DNA from: a virus
IMG/VR virus record: IMGVR_UViG_3300025543_000035
Span: 1 to 54,200 of that record
Reading direction: 5' to 3' (one strand)
Length of the DNA: 54,200 bases
In this document: positions 26,111 through 34,018 of the stretch, piece after piece
Layout: the number at the start of each line of letters is the position of its first letter
How positions within the stretch are numbered: position 1 is the stretch's first letter
The notes under the pieces: model-generated
Database searches by the model: none
What the model saw: the letters and a program-made list of their open reading frames with translations, nothing else
What the model was told of the DNA's origin: nothing
Position numbers and translations under genes: made by a program

Positions 26111-26277
26111 TGAATATAACAGTACAACAATTAACAACAGCAATGCATAATGCGGGTTTCACTCAATTTGATTATCCTACACATTGCATGGTATTCACTA
26201 ATGGTTCTATTGACATGAGTGAGTGGCCGAGTAGTTGGGGTACACCGCCTACACAAGCCGTCATAAACAGTTGGTAA
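26107..26277 (+). CDS. Small ORF after the tail fibre
   Basis: 56 residues beginning MMNITVQQLTTAMHNAG and ending AVINSW. ATG overlaps the fibre stop (ATGATGA). It has no membrane segment or known motif; the N-terminal half is helical and the C-terminal half Trp/Pro-rich (WPSSWGTPP). It continues the tightly coupled tail operon, so translation is likely. Function unknown. Small proteins in this place are often fibre chaperones or lysis accessories, but nothing here tests that. Confidence 0.5.
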   Translation: MMNITVQQLTTAMHNAGFTQFDYPTHCMVFTNGSIDMSEWPSSWGTPPTQAVINSW

Positions 26278-26278
26278 T

Positions 26279-26353
26279 ATGACAATTTTTATCCTTTTCT
26301 TGATAGCGTTTATAGCAGGTTTTGTTGCTACATGGCTTGCTACTGTTGACTAA
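26279..26353 (+). CDS. 24-residue single-membrane-segment peptide
   Basis: ATG 26279 begins two bases after the previous stop. The peptide MTIFILFLIAFIAGFVATWL plus ATVD is one hydrophobic helix of about 20 residues with a short acidic tail. It is the last gene of the plus-strand operon and its end overlaps the end of the convergent minus-strand gene by 14 bases. A role as a mini-holin or membrane-lysis peptide fits its late-operon position, but that is speculation. No obvious Shine-Dalgarno site, so it would depend on coupling. It may not be a gene. Confidence 0.4.
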   Translation: MTIFILFLIAFIAGFVATWLATVD

Positions 26354-26510
26354 AGGATGAATCAATCCAAAACGCACCGCACTCTTTGCATTGAAAGAGA
26401 TGAATACGCTTATTTTCACCGTCAAGGTATCTCGCTGTTAGGCGATGCGGAATATGCCAATGCGTACACTTACGACATTTGACCTTTAATCGGTCAATCA
26501 ATCGTCCCAT
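26340..26510 (-). CDS. Small zinc-ribbon protein
   Basis: 56 residues starting MGRLIDRLKVKCRKCTHWHI. Two CxxC knuckles (CRKC at 12-15 and CKEC at 41-44) are spaced like a zinc ribbon. The ATG follows the chaperonin stop directly (TAGATG), so it is the last gene of the helicase-exonuclease-chaperonin operon. Zinc ribbons of this size in viruses usually bind nucleic acid or act as transcription adaptors; the exact role is unknown. Its 3' end overlaps that of the plus-strand membrane peptide. Confidence 0.65.
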   Translation of the reverse strand: MGRLIDRLKVKCRKCTHWHIPHRLTARYLDGENKRIHLFQCKECGAFWIDSSFSQQ

Positions 26511-28031
26511 CTATTCCATGCCTCGACGTGCTATGATGTCATCAATACGTAGGATAGCATTCGTAACCTCCGCCGCACTCAATACTGCTTGTCGTACAAG
26601 TTCTACAGGCTCGATAACACCGAGCGCAAGAACGTCGCATACACCACCGTTCTCAACATCAGGACCAACAGAAGTCTTACCTTCCATCAGTTGGTGTCTC
26701 ATTTCAAGAATCGTATCGAGTGGGTCTTGACCAGCATTCTCAGCGATAGTCGCAGGAATACTCTCTAAAGCATCTGCAAAGGCTTCGATAGCCATCTGCG
26801 CTCGACCACCTACTTGAGCCGCATGGTTGCGTAGATAGACAGCCATACGAGCGTATGCGTTACCTGCACCAACAACAATCCTGTCATTTGCCATGACCAA
26901 TGATACAACACCAAGTGCGTCATCAAACCCACGCTCAACTTCTTCAAGTGTATGAGAGGTCGCACCACGTAGTACAAGTGTCGCTTCCTTACTTTCACCA
27001 GTATTATTAGAAACAAACAGATGCCATACATCGTTGTGCTTCTCTCTTGTAATATTTGTTGAAGTGTATGATGAGATGTCATCAACGGTTTGGAAGATAA
27101 CGCTATCAGTAGCACGTTTTAGCGCACGTATAACCGATTCAGGGGTACGACGTACAGCCATGATTCCATGCTTCTTGAGGAAGGCACATACGTGGTCATT
27201 TACGCTATCACGTACAAAGACTATACCATGCTTATTATCGAATGCTTCCACGATACGCTTTGCATTTGAAATCAAATCAGCCTTACCTGCGGATTTGTAT
27301 GATGAATATGATGAAGCATCAATCTGAACCTGTACATTCTCTTCATTCTTTTCAACATCGAGTCCTGTATTAATGAGCATGAAATGACGATAGGATTCCT
27401 TTTCATCCTCTACTTCAAGCACGAAGTCCTTGTTGACAATCACACCACCAAAGAGGTATGAGTCATCAAGTGAGCCACCCGGAAACGATACTACACGAAC
27501 TGATTCAGCACTTCCTGCTTGTTCAACAGCAGACACACATAGTTCTGATACCTTGTCGAGAGCGTTTTCAAGAGTCTTACCAGTAATCGCAGTACGTGCA
27601 ATCTTAAGGTATTCTTCTCTTCCTTCGGCTAACATAGCAACCTCATTACTTAGGTATGTAGTTGCCATGAGAGATGCCTCATGATACCCACGACAGATGA
27701 CGTTGGGGTGTAGACCACGAGCGAAGAGAGATTCTGTGTTACCGAGTAACGCACCTGCTAATACGACAGTACTTGTTGTACCATCGTAGCATAGGTTCTC
27801 TTGTGTCTTTGCTACTTCTGCAATCATCTTACCACCGGGATGTGATACGTCTACTTCACGTAGAATGGTTGCGCCATCGTTTGTTACGATGACGTTTCCA
27901 TGCCCGTCTACGAGCATCTTATCCATACCCATTGGTCCTAACGTGGACTTCACGGTATCGGCAATTGTACGTGCCGCACGTATGTTCATCTGTTGTGCAT
28001 TTGTTCTTCCTAAGTCCTGTTCTTTACTCAT
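26511..28031 (-). CDS. Group II chaperonin (thermosome subunit)
   Basis: 506 residues from ATG 28031, preferred over ATG 28043 because GGTGA precedes it by 5 bases. Near-full length for the family (~520-550). Visible motifs: LGPMGMDKML (31-40), NDGATIL (51-57), YDGTTS (82-87), EEVERGFDDAL, a late block AIEAFADALESIPATIAENA followed by GQDPLD, and near the C-terminus LRIDDII. Both catalytic aspartates are kept (D83 and the FDDAL Asp), so ATPase activity is plausible. It would form a double-ring folding chamber with a built-in lid in the cytoplasm. Oddity: the near-invariant GDGTT reads YDGTT. Likely taken from an archaeal host; it may fold virion proteins, possibly working with host subunits. 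Confidence 0.95.
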   Translation of the reverse strand: MSKEQDLGRTNAQQMNIRAARTIADTVKSTLGPMGMDKMLVDGHGNVIVTNDGATILREVDVSHPGGKMIAEVAKTQENLCYDGTTSTVVLAGALLGNTESLFARGLHPNVICRGYHEASLMATTYLSNEVAMLAEGREEYLKIARTAITGKTLENALDKVSELCVSAVEQAGSAESVRVVSFPGGSLDDSYLFGGVIVNKDFVLEVEDEKESYRHFMLINTGLDVEKNEENVQVQIDASSYSSYKSAGKADLISNAKRIVEAFDNKHGIVFVRDSVNDHVCAFLKKHGIMAVRRTPESVIRALKRATDSVIFQTVDDISSYTSTNITREKHNDVWHLFVSNNTGESKEATLVLRGATSHTLEEVERGFDDALGVVSLVMANDRIVVGAGNAYARMAVYLRNHAAQVGGRAQMAIEAFADALESIPATIAENAGQDPLDTILEMRHQLMEGKTSVGPDVENGGVCDVLALGVIEPVELVRQAVLSAAEVTNAILRIDDIIARRGME

Positions 28032-28036
28032 GTTGT

Positions 28037-28639
28037 TCACCATTTTACTTCTATGTCTACTAATTCTCCCGTGTCTACTGCACGAGAACGAACGTAGCCT
28101 TCGCTCTTACCAAATTGGTATAAGTCATATGTAAGTTGAGCATCGCTTAAGCAATACTTAGCCACCTCATCATATTTCCCTTGCCTCCATGCTTTAGGCG
28201 CATCCTCGCTGTTCATAAGTTTGTTGTCGCTTAAGGTATGTTTAACCAGTTCTTTGAGGCTGGTCATGACTTTCTGTTGTGTCATAGCCGCTTTATTGAC
28301 GAGGTTCTTTGTATCAATGACGCTTTCTGTTTTCAGCATATCACCTGCTGTCCAACAGTCCAATGCATCCCGTAATACAGGGAGGTCGAATGCTTTGATG
28401 TTATGACCGATAATGATACCGCCCTTCTTGACGTGTGCATCTAAGTCATCACCTAATGTACGAGGGTGTAGTGCCTTTACCGTAGCATCAACAGACAATG
28501 ATTTGTTACAGTAGATGTTTCCATCCTCTCCGTTCCATGTAGCCACTACTGTAGGCTCGAAGGATGCGGTCTTATCCCATCCCCCTATTTCCCAAGAGTA
28601 GTTACCCGTTTCAATATCTAATGCCATTATGTCACTCAT
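28037..28639 (-). CDS. DEDDy 3'-5' exonuclease (DnaQ/PolB-exo-like)
   Basis: 200 residues from ATG 28639, which follows AAGGTGA; the GTG 9 bases upstream is part of that site. All RNase H-fold exonuclease motifs are visible: ExoI D8-x-E10 (ALDIETG), ExoII N80..D85 (GHNIKAFDLP) and ExoIII Y162xxxD166 (YCLSD). It removes nucleotides from 3' ends using two metal ions. As PolB in the same virus has its own exonuclease domain, this stand-alone enzyme may serve recombination or degrade host DNA. It overlaps the end of the upstream ATPase gene by 8 bases, and the chaperonin follows directly. Confidence 0.85.
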   Translation of the reverse strand: MSDIMALDIETGNYSWEIGGWDKTASFEPTVVATWNGEDGNIYCNKSLSVDATVKALHPRTLGDDLDAHVKKGGIIIGHNIKAFDLPVLRDALDCWTAGDMLKTESVIDTKNLVNKAAMTQQKVMTSLKELVKHTLSDNKLMNSEDAPKAWRQGKYDEVAKYCLSDAQLTYDLYQFGKSEGYVRSRAVDTGELVDIEVKW

Positions 28640-30035
28640 TCTTTTCACCTTTTCTTCTGTAGTACATTCTTCCTGAACTCTTCTTTCGATTGAATAATTT
28701 CGCCGAGTAATCCTTGAAGTGCCGTTGCGCTGTACTCTTGCTTACACCTGTGTTAGACATATACATATTCCATATACTCATCTGTAATCTCCAACCATCA
28801 CCCTCATCATCAATCTCGTATGGGGCGCATGATTTGTATGCTTTGAGCATGTCATCGTGAATCTTTCCTTCCTTAGCCTTGCTTCCATTGATTTCAACAG
28901 AATCCTCAAGCCAAGCGATGAGGTTTTGGAATAGGTCAATGAGAATCTCGTGAGCCATATCTACGTGTTCAGCAGTAATCACCCACTTCTCATCAAGGAT
29001 AGCCATGTGAGTAGCGAAGATACCTAAGTAGTTCTCAACAGCAGGGGTGAACGAAGCAACGATTTCAGACATGCTTGCATCCATGTTGCGTAGCAAGTCG
29101 TATATCTCATCAGACGCTTGATACAATGCTGTATCGAAGTCAGGCGCAGGGGTGAACATAGTCCACATCTTTTCCTGTACCAAATCCTCTCTTTCATCTT
29201 CGGATAGTTCATCCCATTGGGTGAATGTTATCTCACCCATATCGAGTAGACGGTCCCGCATTCTCTTCTCGCTTGTTCTGAAATAATCATACAGGTCATC
29301 CTTTGTGTAATCAATTGTTTTGGATTGTTTGAAGAACGTACCAAGCCTACGTGTACTCACTTCTTGTCTTGCATCCATGTCCCAATGCGCCCAGTAAAGC
29401 AGTACACGTTGGAAGATACCCTTTGTCAGTACGTAGTCCTTGACACCCTTCGGTGGGTACGTGGTAATCCATAGAGACACCATAGAAGGACACTCAACCT
29501 TGTTGCCCTTCATGTGCTTAACGAGAGTGTTGTTCCCGCTTCCTACAGGGTTACACGCTGTTTGAAGATACAATACAGTCTCTTGACTGTGCTTGTTTGG
29601 AGTGAGTAGAATAGAACCTTCATCGAAGTTGATACCCTTACGACCTGCGAGCAAACCCGGTACTGTCTCCACCTCATCCGTAGGCTTCCCATGCTCATCC
29701 AATATCTGCTGTGTAGAGCCTATCAGTCCTGCGTCTGTACCTGATGCAAACAACTCGATTGGAATACCAACATTTTCCATAATGTCTCCAACGAAGTTCC
29801 ATGCAATGGATTTACCAGTCCTTGACGGCTGAATCCAAAAGACGTGAACACGAGGGTCGAGGTGGGTATCACCAGTCGGAATACGAACATATGGTAATGC
29901 AAGTTGTCCTTGAATGTAAAAGAATGACAGTAGACCCGGTATCTCATTCTTCATTGATGTTCTTGAGAAGTGCGTAAGATACGCATCCAAAATTGGAAAC
30001 TTCTGTACTGCTCTATATTCCTTTACTGATGTCAT
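28632..30035 (-). CDS. P-loop ATPase, probable replicative helicase-like protein
   Basis: 467 residues from ATG 30035; the longer in-frame start would run through the promoter. Walker A-like PSRTGKS (70-76) lacks the first glycine of the usual GxxxxGKS. Walker B is INFDEGSILL (135-144). The layout resembles the DUF3987-type P-loop ATPases found in plasmids and viruses. The last ~70 residues look like a winged helix (SNTGVSKSTAQRHFKDYSAK). It is the first gene after the TATA promoter at 30051-30070 and is co-transcribed with the exonuclease and chaperonin. No MCM or DnaB-like helicase was seen elsewhere in the window, so this may be the replication helicase. The exact family is uncertain. Confidence 0.6.
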   Translation of the reverse strand: MTSVKEYRAVQKFPILDAYLTHFSRTSMKNEIPGLLSFFYIQGQLALPYVRIPTGDTHLDPRVHVFWIQPSRTGKSIAWNFVGDIMENVGIPIELFASGTDAGLIGSTQQILDEHGKPTDEVETVPGLLAGRKGINFDEGSILLTPNKHSQETVLYLQTACNPVGSGNNTLVKHMKGNKVECPSMVSLWITTYPPKGVKDYVLTKGIFQRVLLYWAHWDMDARQEVSTRRLGTFFKQSKTIDYTKDDLYDYFRTSEKRMRDRLLDMGEITFTQWDELSEDEREDLVQEKMWTMFTPAPDFDTALYQASDEIYDLLRNMDASMSEIVASFTPAVENYLGIFATHMAILDEKWVITAEHVDMAHEILIDLFQNLIAWLEDSVEINGSKAKEGKIHDDMLKAYKSCAPYEIDDEGDGWRLQMSIWNMYMSNTGVSKSTAQRHFKDYSAKLFNRKKSSGRMYYRRKGEKNE

Positions 30036-30050
30036 AATTCCACAACCTTT

Positions 30051-30070
30051 TTCTCTTTGCCGATTTATAA
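30051..30070 (-). promoter_or_regulatory. Archaeal TATA promoter with shared extension (copy 6)
   Basis: The minus strand reads TTATAAATCGGCAAAGAGAA, ending 16 bases before ATG 30035. It drives helicase, exonuclease, chaperonin and zinc ribbon. A start site ~25 bases downstream of the TATA box would leave almost no leader. The preceding gene's stop (30073-30075) sits right beside it. Confidence 0.8.
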
Positions 30071-30072
30071 GG

Positions 30073-30771
30073 CTATACCTTTTTTCTTCTTGCTTGGCGT
30101 ACCTCTTCTTCACTTGTTAATACTTTAACGAGTAAACTACGTCGGGTGTCGCCCAACCCTTTTACCTTCTTTAGTGATTCAGGGAATACCATTTCTTCGA
30201 TACTGCCGCATTGTTCTAACAAGCGTTCAGCAATCTCCCTCCCAATGGAGGGTACAGCCAACAGCATATCCAAACGGATGTCATTAGACGAGACACGGCG
30301 TAGTGCGTGTGCGCCATGCTTGCTCGCTGGCTTGTGGAGTTTGTCATGTAGTTTCACTACAAACATTGCCGCCTCACTTAGATTAGGCGTGTAGAATACT
30401 TGGCACTCAAAGTCAGACATAACTCTCGCTATCGTACCCATGAGTTCATTTTGTATTCGTGAATATGTAACCTTCTTACCATTCTTCTTTGCCATCGCAA
30501 CGTACTTGTCAATGGACCCGTGAACGACTAAGAAGAATCGCTCGTAGTTGGCATCCATGTTATCGAGTTGTCGCCATAGATGACCGTTGTGTGATGATTG
30601 GAATAGGTCGCCAATACTCTTCGCTTCTACAAGCGCACCACCGAGTAAGTAGTCTCCAACAAGTAATGGCTTACGGACTATGTTCAGTCCCGCCTTCGTT
30701 GCTCGTCGCTCTATGGACTCGCATAGGCTTCCTCTCTCGTTGCTATCAATTATCAAATCAGGCTTAGGCAT
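30073..30771 (-). CDS. XPF/ERCC4-type structure-specific endonuclease
   Basis: 232 residues. The N-terminal nuclease domain shows LIIDSNERG (6-14), GDY (39-41) and VEAKSIGDL (48-56), matching the ERCC4 order of D-x-R-E, GDY and ERKxxxD. The core Arg of ERK is replaced by Ala here. The C-terminal part has a helix-hairpin-helix pair (LLAVPSIGREIAERLLEQCG, then VKGLGDTRRSL). XPF/Hef/Mus81 proteins cut branched DNA such as forks and flaps, so this enzyme probably resolves replication or recombination intermediates. TAATG overlap with the upstream zinc protein. It closes the long PCNA-PolB-primase operon, ending just before the next promoter. Confidence 0.9.
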   Translation of the reverse strand: MPKPDLIIDSNERGSLCESIERRATKAGLNIVRKPLLVGDYLLGGALVEAKSIGDLFQSSHNGHLWRQLDNMDANYERFFLVVHGSIDKYVAMAKKNGKKVTYSRIQNELMGTIARVMSDFECQVFYTPNLSEAAMFVVKLHDKLHKPASKHGAHALRRVSSNDIRLDMLLAVPSIGREIAERLLEQCGSIEEMVFPESLKKVKGLGDTRRSLLVKVLTSEEEVRQARRKKV

Positions 30772-31013
30772 TACTCTTCCTCCTCTATTGGTATGTTATG
30801 TTTAATGTGATTCACACAGTAGACACTCCGTTGTGTGCGTAACTGTTTACATCTTCTCTTTCCACCACTCGTAAGTGATTTGCATTGATACTTCTTTCTC
30901 ACTTCTTCTTTTTGTTTACAGACGTAGCATATACGTAGATAACCATCAAAGTATCTATCGGGCTTTACTGTCCCTCTATACTGCCCACAAACGCTACACG
31001 GTACAGATGGCAT
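30771..31013 (-). CDS. Small protein with two zinc-binding clusters
   Basis: 80 residues from ATG 31013; GTG 31016 overlaps the primase stop and is an alternative start. The N-terminal knuckles CSVC and CYVC form a ribbon. A second cluster follows (C..C then YCVNHIKH). Basic between clusters (KKYQCKSLTSGGKRRCKQLR). The second part, with an RC-K-x-L-x-x-x-x-x-x-YC-x-x-H pattern, resembles the short treble-clef modules found in phage nucleases, but no catalytic residues are visible. Sits between primase and ERCC4 nuclease genes with overlaps at both ends. Nucleic-acid binding is likely; function unknown. Confidence 0.6.
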   Translation of the reverse strand: MPSVPCSVCGQYRGTVKPDRYFDGYLRICYVCKQKEEVRKKYQCKSLTSGGKRRCKQLRTQRSVYCVNHIKHNIPIEEEE

Positions 31014-32101
31014 CACATTACCCCCGTTCCGTCATGATAATTACACTTTCCAACACATAGACCTTCTTGGTAAAGTGTGGTACAGGAAGCATGAGTATGC
31101 CCCGCTTTGACAATATGAGTAACTCGCATAGCGGTATAATCACGGTCAAAGTCCACCCAGTTCTGCTGAGAACATATGTCAACAATGGATGGAACATGAG
31201 TCAATCGTTCTTCTTCTGTTACCTTCCAAGCAGGGAAGAACATTCTGAATCTATCGGCAAGGAATGACACGAAGTGATACCTTGCTCTATCAGTAGGGTT
31301 ACCACCATTCATCGCCGCTTGCGCTAAACATGGTAAGATATGTATGTCATCATACGACACAGTAGGTAAATCGACAGGCTTGATGTCTGTCATTGTCATC
31401 AATGGGCTTTGTATAATTTCAAAGTTAAGTCGTTCTCCACCCATACTAACGTAACCGGTATGTGGAACCATCGCCTTATCCATCAGACCATCATACGTTA
31501 GTGTAGTGAGTTCTTCACTTGTTAGTGGTATAGTCCAGCAATCTCTCTTTGCATTGAACGAGTTGGGTATACGTATCATACCACTTGTATCGAACGCTAC
31601 TGTAGGGTCGTTACAGCGGAAAGGACTCAAGACCTTCTCCCACTTGTTGATGAGTACTCTCCCTGAATACTTTACTCGTGAAAGTTCAGAACCATCGGCG
31701 GGTTCAATAGTTTCTGAAAGAGGAACCCATACGTGAAATCCTCCACCAGTAAACCATACGAAGTGTTCAATGTTGTTATTGGATAGGTGTCGGTGTAGAC
31801 TGATTACTTCGGAGTGTGGTATCTCAAAAGGTACATCAACACCACGATTCTTGAAATCCTTACAGTCGAAGTCCATTACAAAGTGGTGGATTCGTGGAGT
31901 GTTGTAATCAACACGATGATGCTTAGGGGCTTGTGTTTCATTGTAACCATAAGCCGTGAAGTATACGTTACCGCTTCCGTTCTTTCCACGCCAATACTGC
32001 TGTAGTTCATCGCTGTCCTTTACAATTCGTCGCCACCCACGTTCACCATTAGCAGGTAACTCCAAGACCTCTCTTGGAAAGTCAATAGGTACGAACGGCA
32101 T
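31013..32101 (-). CDS. Archaeo-eukaryotic primase fused to a PriL-type Fe-S domain
   Basis: 362 residues; ATG 32101 follows GGTGATTAC. Catalytic domain: D77-x-D79 (VMDFDC), TGGGFHVWV (118-126, the SGxGxHxxV motif), and D171..R177-x-P-x-S181 (IRIPNSFN). The C-terminal part matches the large-subunit domain: PC258 (ILPCLAQAA), then a helical stretch, then C340, C349 and C353 (SCTTLYQEGLCVGKC). Four cysteines in this order hold the 4Fe-4S cluster in archaeal and eukaryotic PriL. One chain therefore supplies both halves of the host primase. It makes primers for PolB on both strands. Co-transcribed with PolB and PCNA. Confidence 0.9.
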   Translation of the reverse strand: MPFVPIDFPREVLELPANGERGWRRIVKDSDELQQYWRGKNGSGNVYFTAYGYNETQAPKHHRVDYNTPRIHHFVMDFDCKDFKNRGVDVPFEIPHSEVISLHRHLSNNNIEHFVWFTGGGFHVWVPLSETIEPADGSELSRVKYSGRVLINKWEKVLSPFRCNDPTVAFDTSGMIRIPNSFNAKRDCWTIPLTSEELTTLTYDGLMDKAMVPHTGYVSMGGERLNFEIIQSPLMTMTDIKPVDLPTVSYDDIHILPCLAQAAMNGGNPTDRARYHFVSFLADRFRMFFPAWKVTEEERLTHVPSIVDICSQQNWVDFDRDYTAMRVTHIVKAGHTHASCTTLYQEGLCVGKCNYHDGTGVM

Positions 32102-32105
32102 GTAA

Positions 32106-32408
32106 TCACCGGAATGCTCGTAGGAAGTCGTCTAAGTCTTGTTTCAATTTTTCCATTGTTTCTACAATCTCATTATCCATCAGATAACGTGCGTGTATAG
32201 TATAGAGAATATCGAGAGGACCAACCGTATCAGGGAAGTCTGTCTCTTCATCTAACCATGAATCAATCGTGGTTTGTCTGTATGATGTACGAATGAAAGG
32301 AACCCTGTTAGGTAAGTTACCATTCTCTTTGACTATGATTCTTATCGAATAGTCATTATCTAAAAATTCCTCTAAGAAACGTTGTATTGCTAATCCTTGT
32401 GCTTTCAT
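32106..32408 (-). CDS. Conserved-looking protein of unknown function
   Basis: 100 residues. ATG 32408 has a strong site (GGAGGAGATATA before it). Mixed alpha/beta with a helical C-terminus (IVETMEKLKQDLDDFLRAFR). No motif recognised. Encoded between the primase and the Cas4-like nuclease, overlapping the latter's stop by one base, so it is probably a small partner in the replication-recombination operon. No function is proposed. Confidence 0.6.
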   Translation of the reverse strand: MKAQGLAIQRFLEEFLDNDYSIRIIVKENGNLPNRVPFIRTSYRQTTIDSWLDEETDFPDTVGPLDILYTIHARYLMDNEIVETMEKLKQDLDDFLRAFR

Positions 32409-33424
32409 TATATCTCCTCCTTTATGTTGTCTAAGTAGTCATCGGTGAGCGACCAAAATTCACAGTCGCTTTTGTAATCACACCAATTGCATTTTAGTGT
32501 CTGTTCCTCCATTGGAACTCCTTGTTTCAATCTTCCTAAGAACGGCTCAGGTGGAAACTCCATGTTCAGATGAGCCTTTACTAACTTGACGAGATTGTTT
32601 TCTACGCTACGCATAGCCAACTTCCCCTTCTTATCAGTAGCAGACTCATAGTGCAACTTCGCACCAGTCCCGCCTTCTATGCCCCCACCCGGAAACTCCC
32701 ATCCCCAATGGGTGATAGGGAGTAGTTCATGGTGTGGACTGTTTTCCAACATCATCTTGTAGAATGCCATCTCCTTACGCATGTTTCCCGGCTTGCTACT
32801 GTTGTACTTACCAGTCTTTAATTCCATCAAGGCAAAGCCGTTCTCTTCGCTTTTGAAGAGTGTATCAATGAATCCTGATAGATGAACAGGAATAGGCTCA
32901 TCATCAACGATGACATACCTATTGCCATGAATGTTTGACTCTACGCCTACAGGTCGCCAGTCCTTACCCTTAGTAGCGAGTAACCGTCTGAACTGCCAAT
33001 CAAGCCATTGTTGAATCTGTTCCTCCTCACCGAACTCATACGGTTCAGGAGGGGTGGGCGCAGATGATAGGAAGAGTTCTCTCGCAGTATCTATATCATC
33101 TGTACGTAGTATCTCACTCTCCTGTTGGCTTGTGAAGTTACCCCAAAACCATTCCATGAGGTCGTGGACATTCAATCCACGAGTGTGATAATAACGGCTC
33201 TCGCTTCGTAGTCCCTTGAACTTCTCAAGATAGTATTGTTGTGGACACCAGCCGAATGTACCTATGCTGGACTTTGTAATACGGAGAATCTTGTCTTGGT
33301 CCTCCTTTGGATTCCATGCGTATGTACTACGCTTGTACCAGTCCACTTCTTCTGTGTGACCTGTCTCCTCCCCATACTCGTCTATCAATTGGCGACTATC
33401 ATCACCAGTAGGATTCCATCTCAA
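32408..33424 (-). CDS. Cas4/RecB-like PD-(D/E)XK nuclease with Fe-S cysteines
   Basis: 338 residues if started at TTG 33424, which overlaps the upstream stop (TTGA) and follows GGAGATGA; an in-frame ATG at 33502 would overlap the neighbour by 82 bases. Domain signs: SSIGTFGWCPQQYYLE near the start (first cluster Cys), GFIDTLFKSEENGFALMELK plus TGK (the D..ExK catalytic core), a QxxxY-like helix (MAFYKMML), and CNWCDYKSDCEF near the end (three more cysteines). This is the Cas4/AddB-like layout: a 4Fe-4S cluster with a nuclease. It probably resects DNA ends for recombination in replication; no cas genes are nearby, so it is not part of CRISPR. Confidence 0.85.
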   Translation of the reverse strand: MRWNPTGDDSRQLIDEYGEETGHTEEVDWYKRSTYAWNPKEDQDKILRITKSSIGTFGWCPQQYYLEKFKGLRSESRYYHTRGLNVHDLMEWFWGNFTSQQESEILRTDDIDTARELFLSSAPTPPEPYEFGEEEQIQQWLDWQFRRLLATKGKDWRPVGVESNIHGNRYVIVDDEPIPVHLSGFIDTLFKSEENGFALMELKTGKYNSSKPGNMRKEMAFYKMMLENSPHHELLPITHWGWEFPGGGIEGGTGAKLHYESATDKKGKLAMRSVENNLVKLVKAHLNMEFPPEPFLGRLKQGVPMEEQTLKCNWCDYKSDCEFWSLTDDYLDNIKEEI

Positions 33425-33609
33425 TCTTTCATCTCCATCTCGATAAGTTTCTGTAGGTATACGGCTAAGTCCATTGCTTCTTCTTGTGCGTGTATGAGCC
33501 ACTTAAGACGAGATAGTTTCTCATCCTCCATACTCACCCCGTACTTTGCAAGGCCGACCTGTGCTCGTTGTTGTATCTTCTCGCATACTTCATCTTCTAT
33601 TCTACTCAT
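33421..33609 (-). CDS. MazG-like small phage protein
   Basis: 62 residues; ATG 33609 follows GGAAGTGATAAG. The segment QRAQVGLAKYG, then SRLKWLIHAQEEAMDLAVYL matches a short family common in phages with an EEAxDxAVYL helix, related to the all-alpha MazG/dUTPase-like nucleotide pyrophosphohydrolases. The EExxD set could bind a metal and act on a nucleotide, but the protein is shorter than typical MazG enzymes (~100 residues). Probably a nucleotide-pool enzyme; activity is unproven. Confidence 0.6.
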   Translation of the reverse strand: MSRIEDEVCEKIQQRAQVGLAKYGVSMEDEKLSRLKWLIHAQEEAMDLAVYLQKLIEMEMKD

Positions 33610-33613
33610 CTTA

Positions 33614-34018
33614 TCACTTCCATATGTGTCTTAGTTTGTTCTTCGGGTCAAGTATCTTTATCGAATCAATTGTCTTATCCTCTAAAGTAATTATCCGTGA
33701 ATTGATTGTAGCCATCCTTGAGTCAACCATTGTCTTAACATCGACTTCCAAATCACCATCTCTCCGTCGCTCGATTTCATCTATCTTTGTCGATACTTCG
33801 GCTTGTACGATAGTACCTATGTATGATATTTTACTCTCTAAAGTAGCCAAGCGGTCCTCGATTGCTTGCATACCATTCTGAATATTGGTGAACACCTTTG
33901 TCATCTGAGCAGTAAACGTCCTCTTATCTCTACAGTCAAAACACAATTTGTTTGGGTCTGTATTCGTGGAAGGAGTGAATACCCCTGAGCATACTATGCA
34001 CTTCTTTTCAAGGGTCAT
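33614..34018 (-). CDS. Zinc-ribbon plus coiled-coil protein
   Basis: 134 residues from ATG 34018, chosen because GGTGA lies 5 bases upstream. N-terminal CIVC...CFDC zinc ribbon (about residues 7-33), then a long helical region with heptad-like pattern (MQAIEDRLATLESKISYIGT and MVDSRMATINSRIITLEDKT). Likely a rod-shaped oligomer carrying a metal knuckle. Function unknown; it sits in the replication operon among other small zinc proteins. Confidence 0.6.
   Translation of the reverse strand: MTLEKKCIVCSGVFTPSTNTDPNKLCFDCRDKRTFTAQMTKVFTNIQNGMQAIEDRLATLESKISYIGTIVQAEVSTKIDEIERRRDGDLEVDVKTMVDSRMATINSRIITLEDKTIDSIKILDPKNKLRHIWK

Noticed and set aside
26354-26510. Non-coding gap between convergent operons
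   Set aside because: It contains the minus-strand 56-residue zinc-ribbon gene, found by translating the short frame.
28031-28043. Longer start of the chaperonin (MVNN before MSKEQ)
   Set aside because: The upstream ATG has no ribosome site, and the GGTGA it contains is the site for ATG 28031.
32408-33424. Cas4 as part of a CRISPR system
   Set aside because: No Cas1, Cas2 or repeats are present; Cas4-like nucleases are common in viral replication modules.
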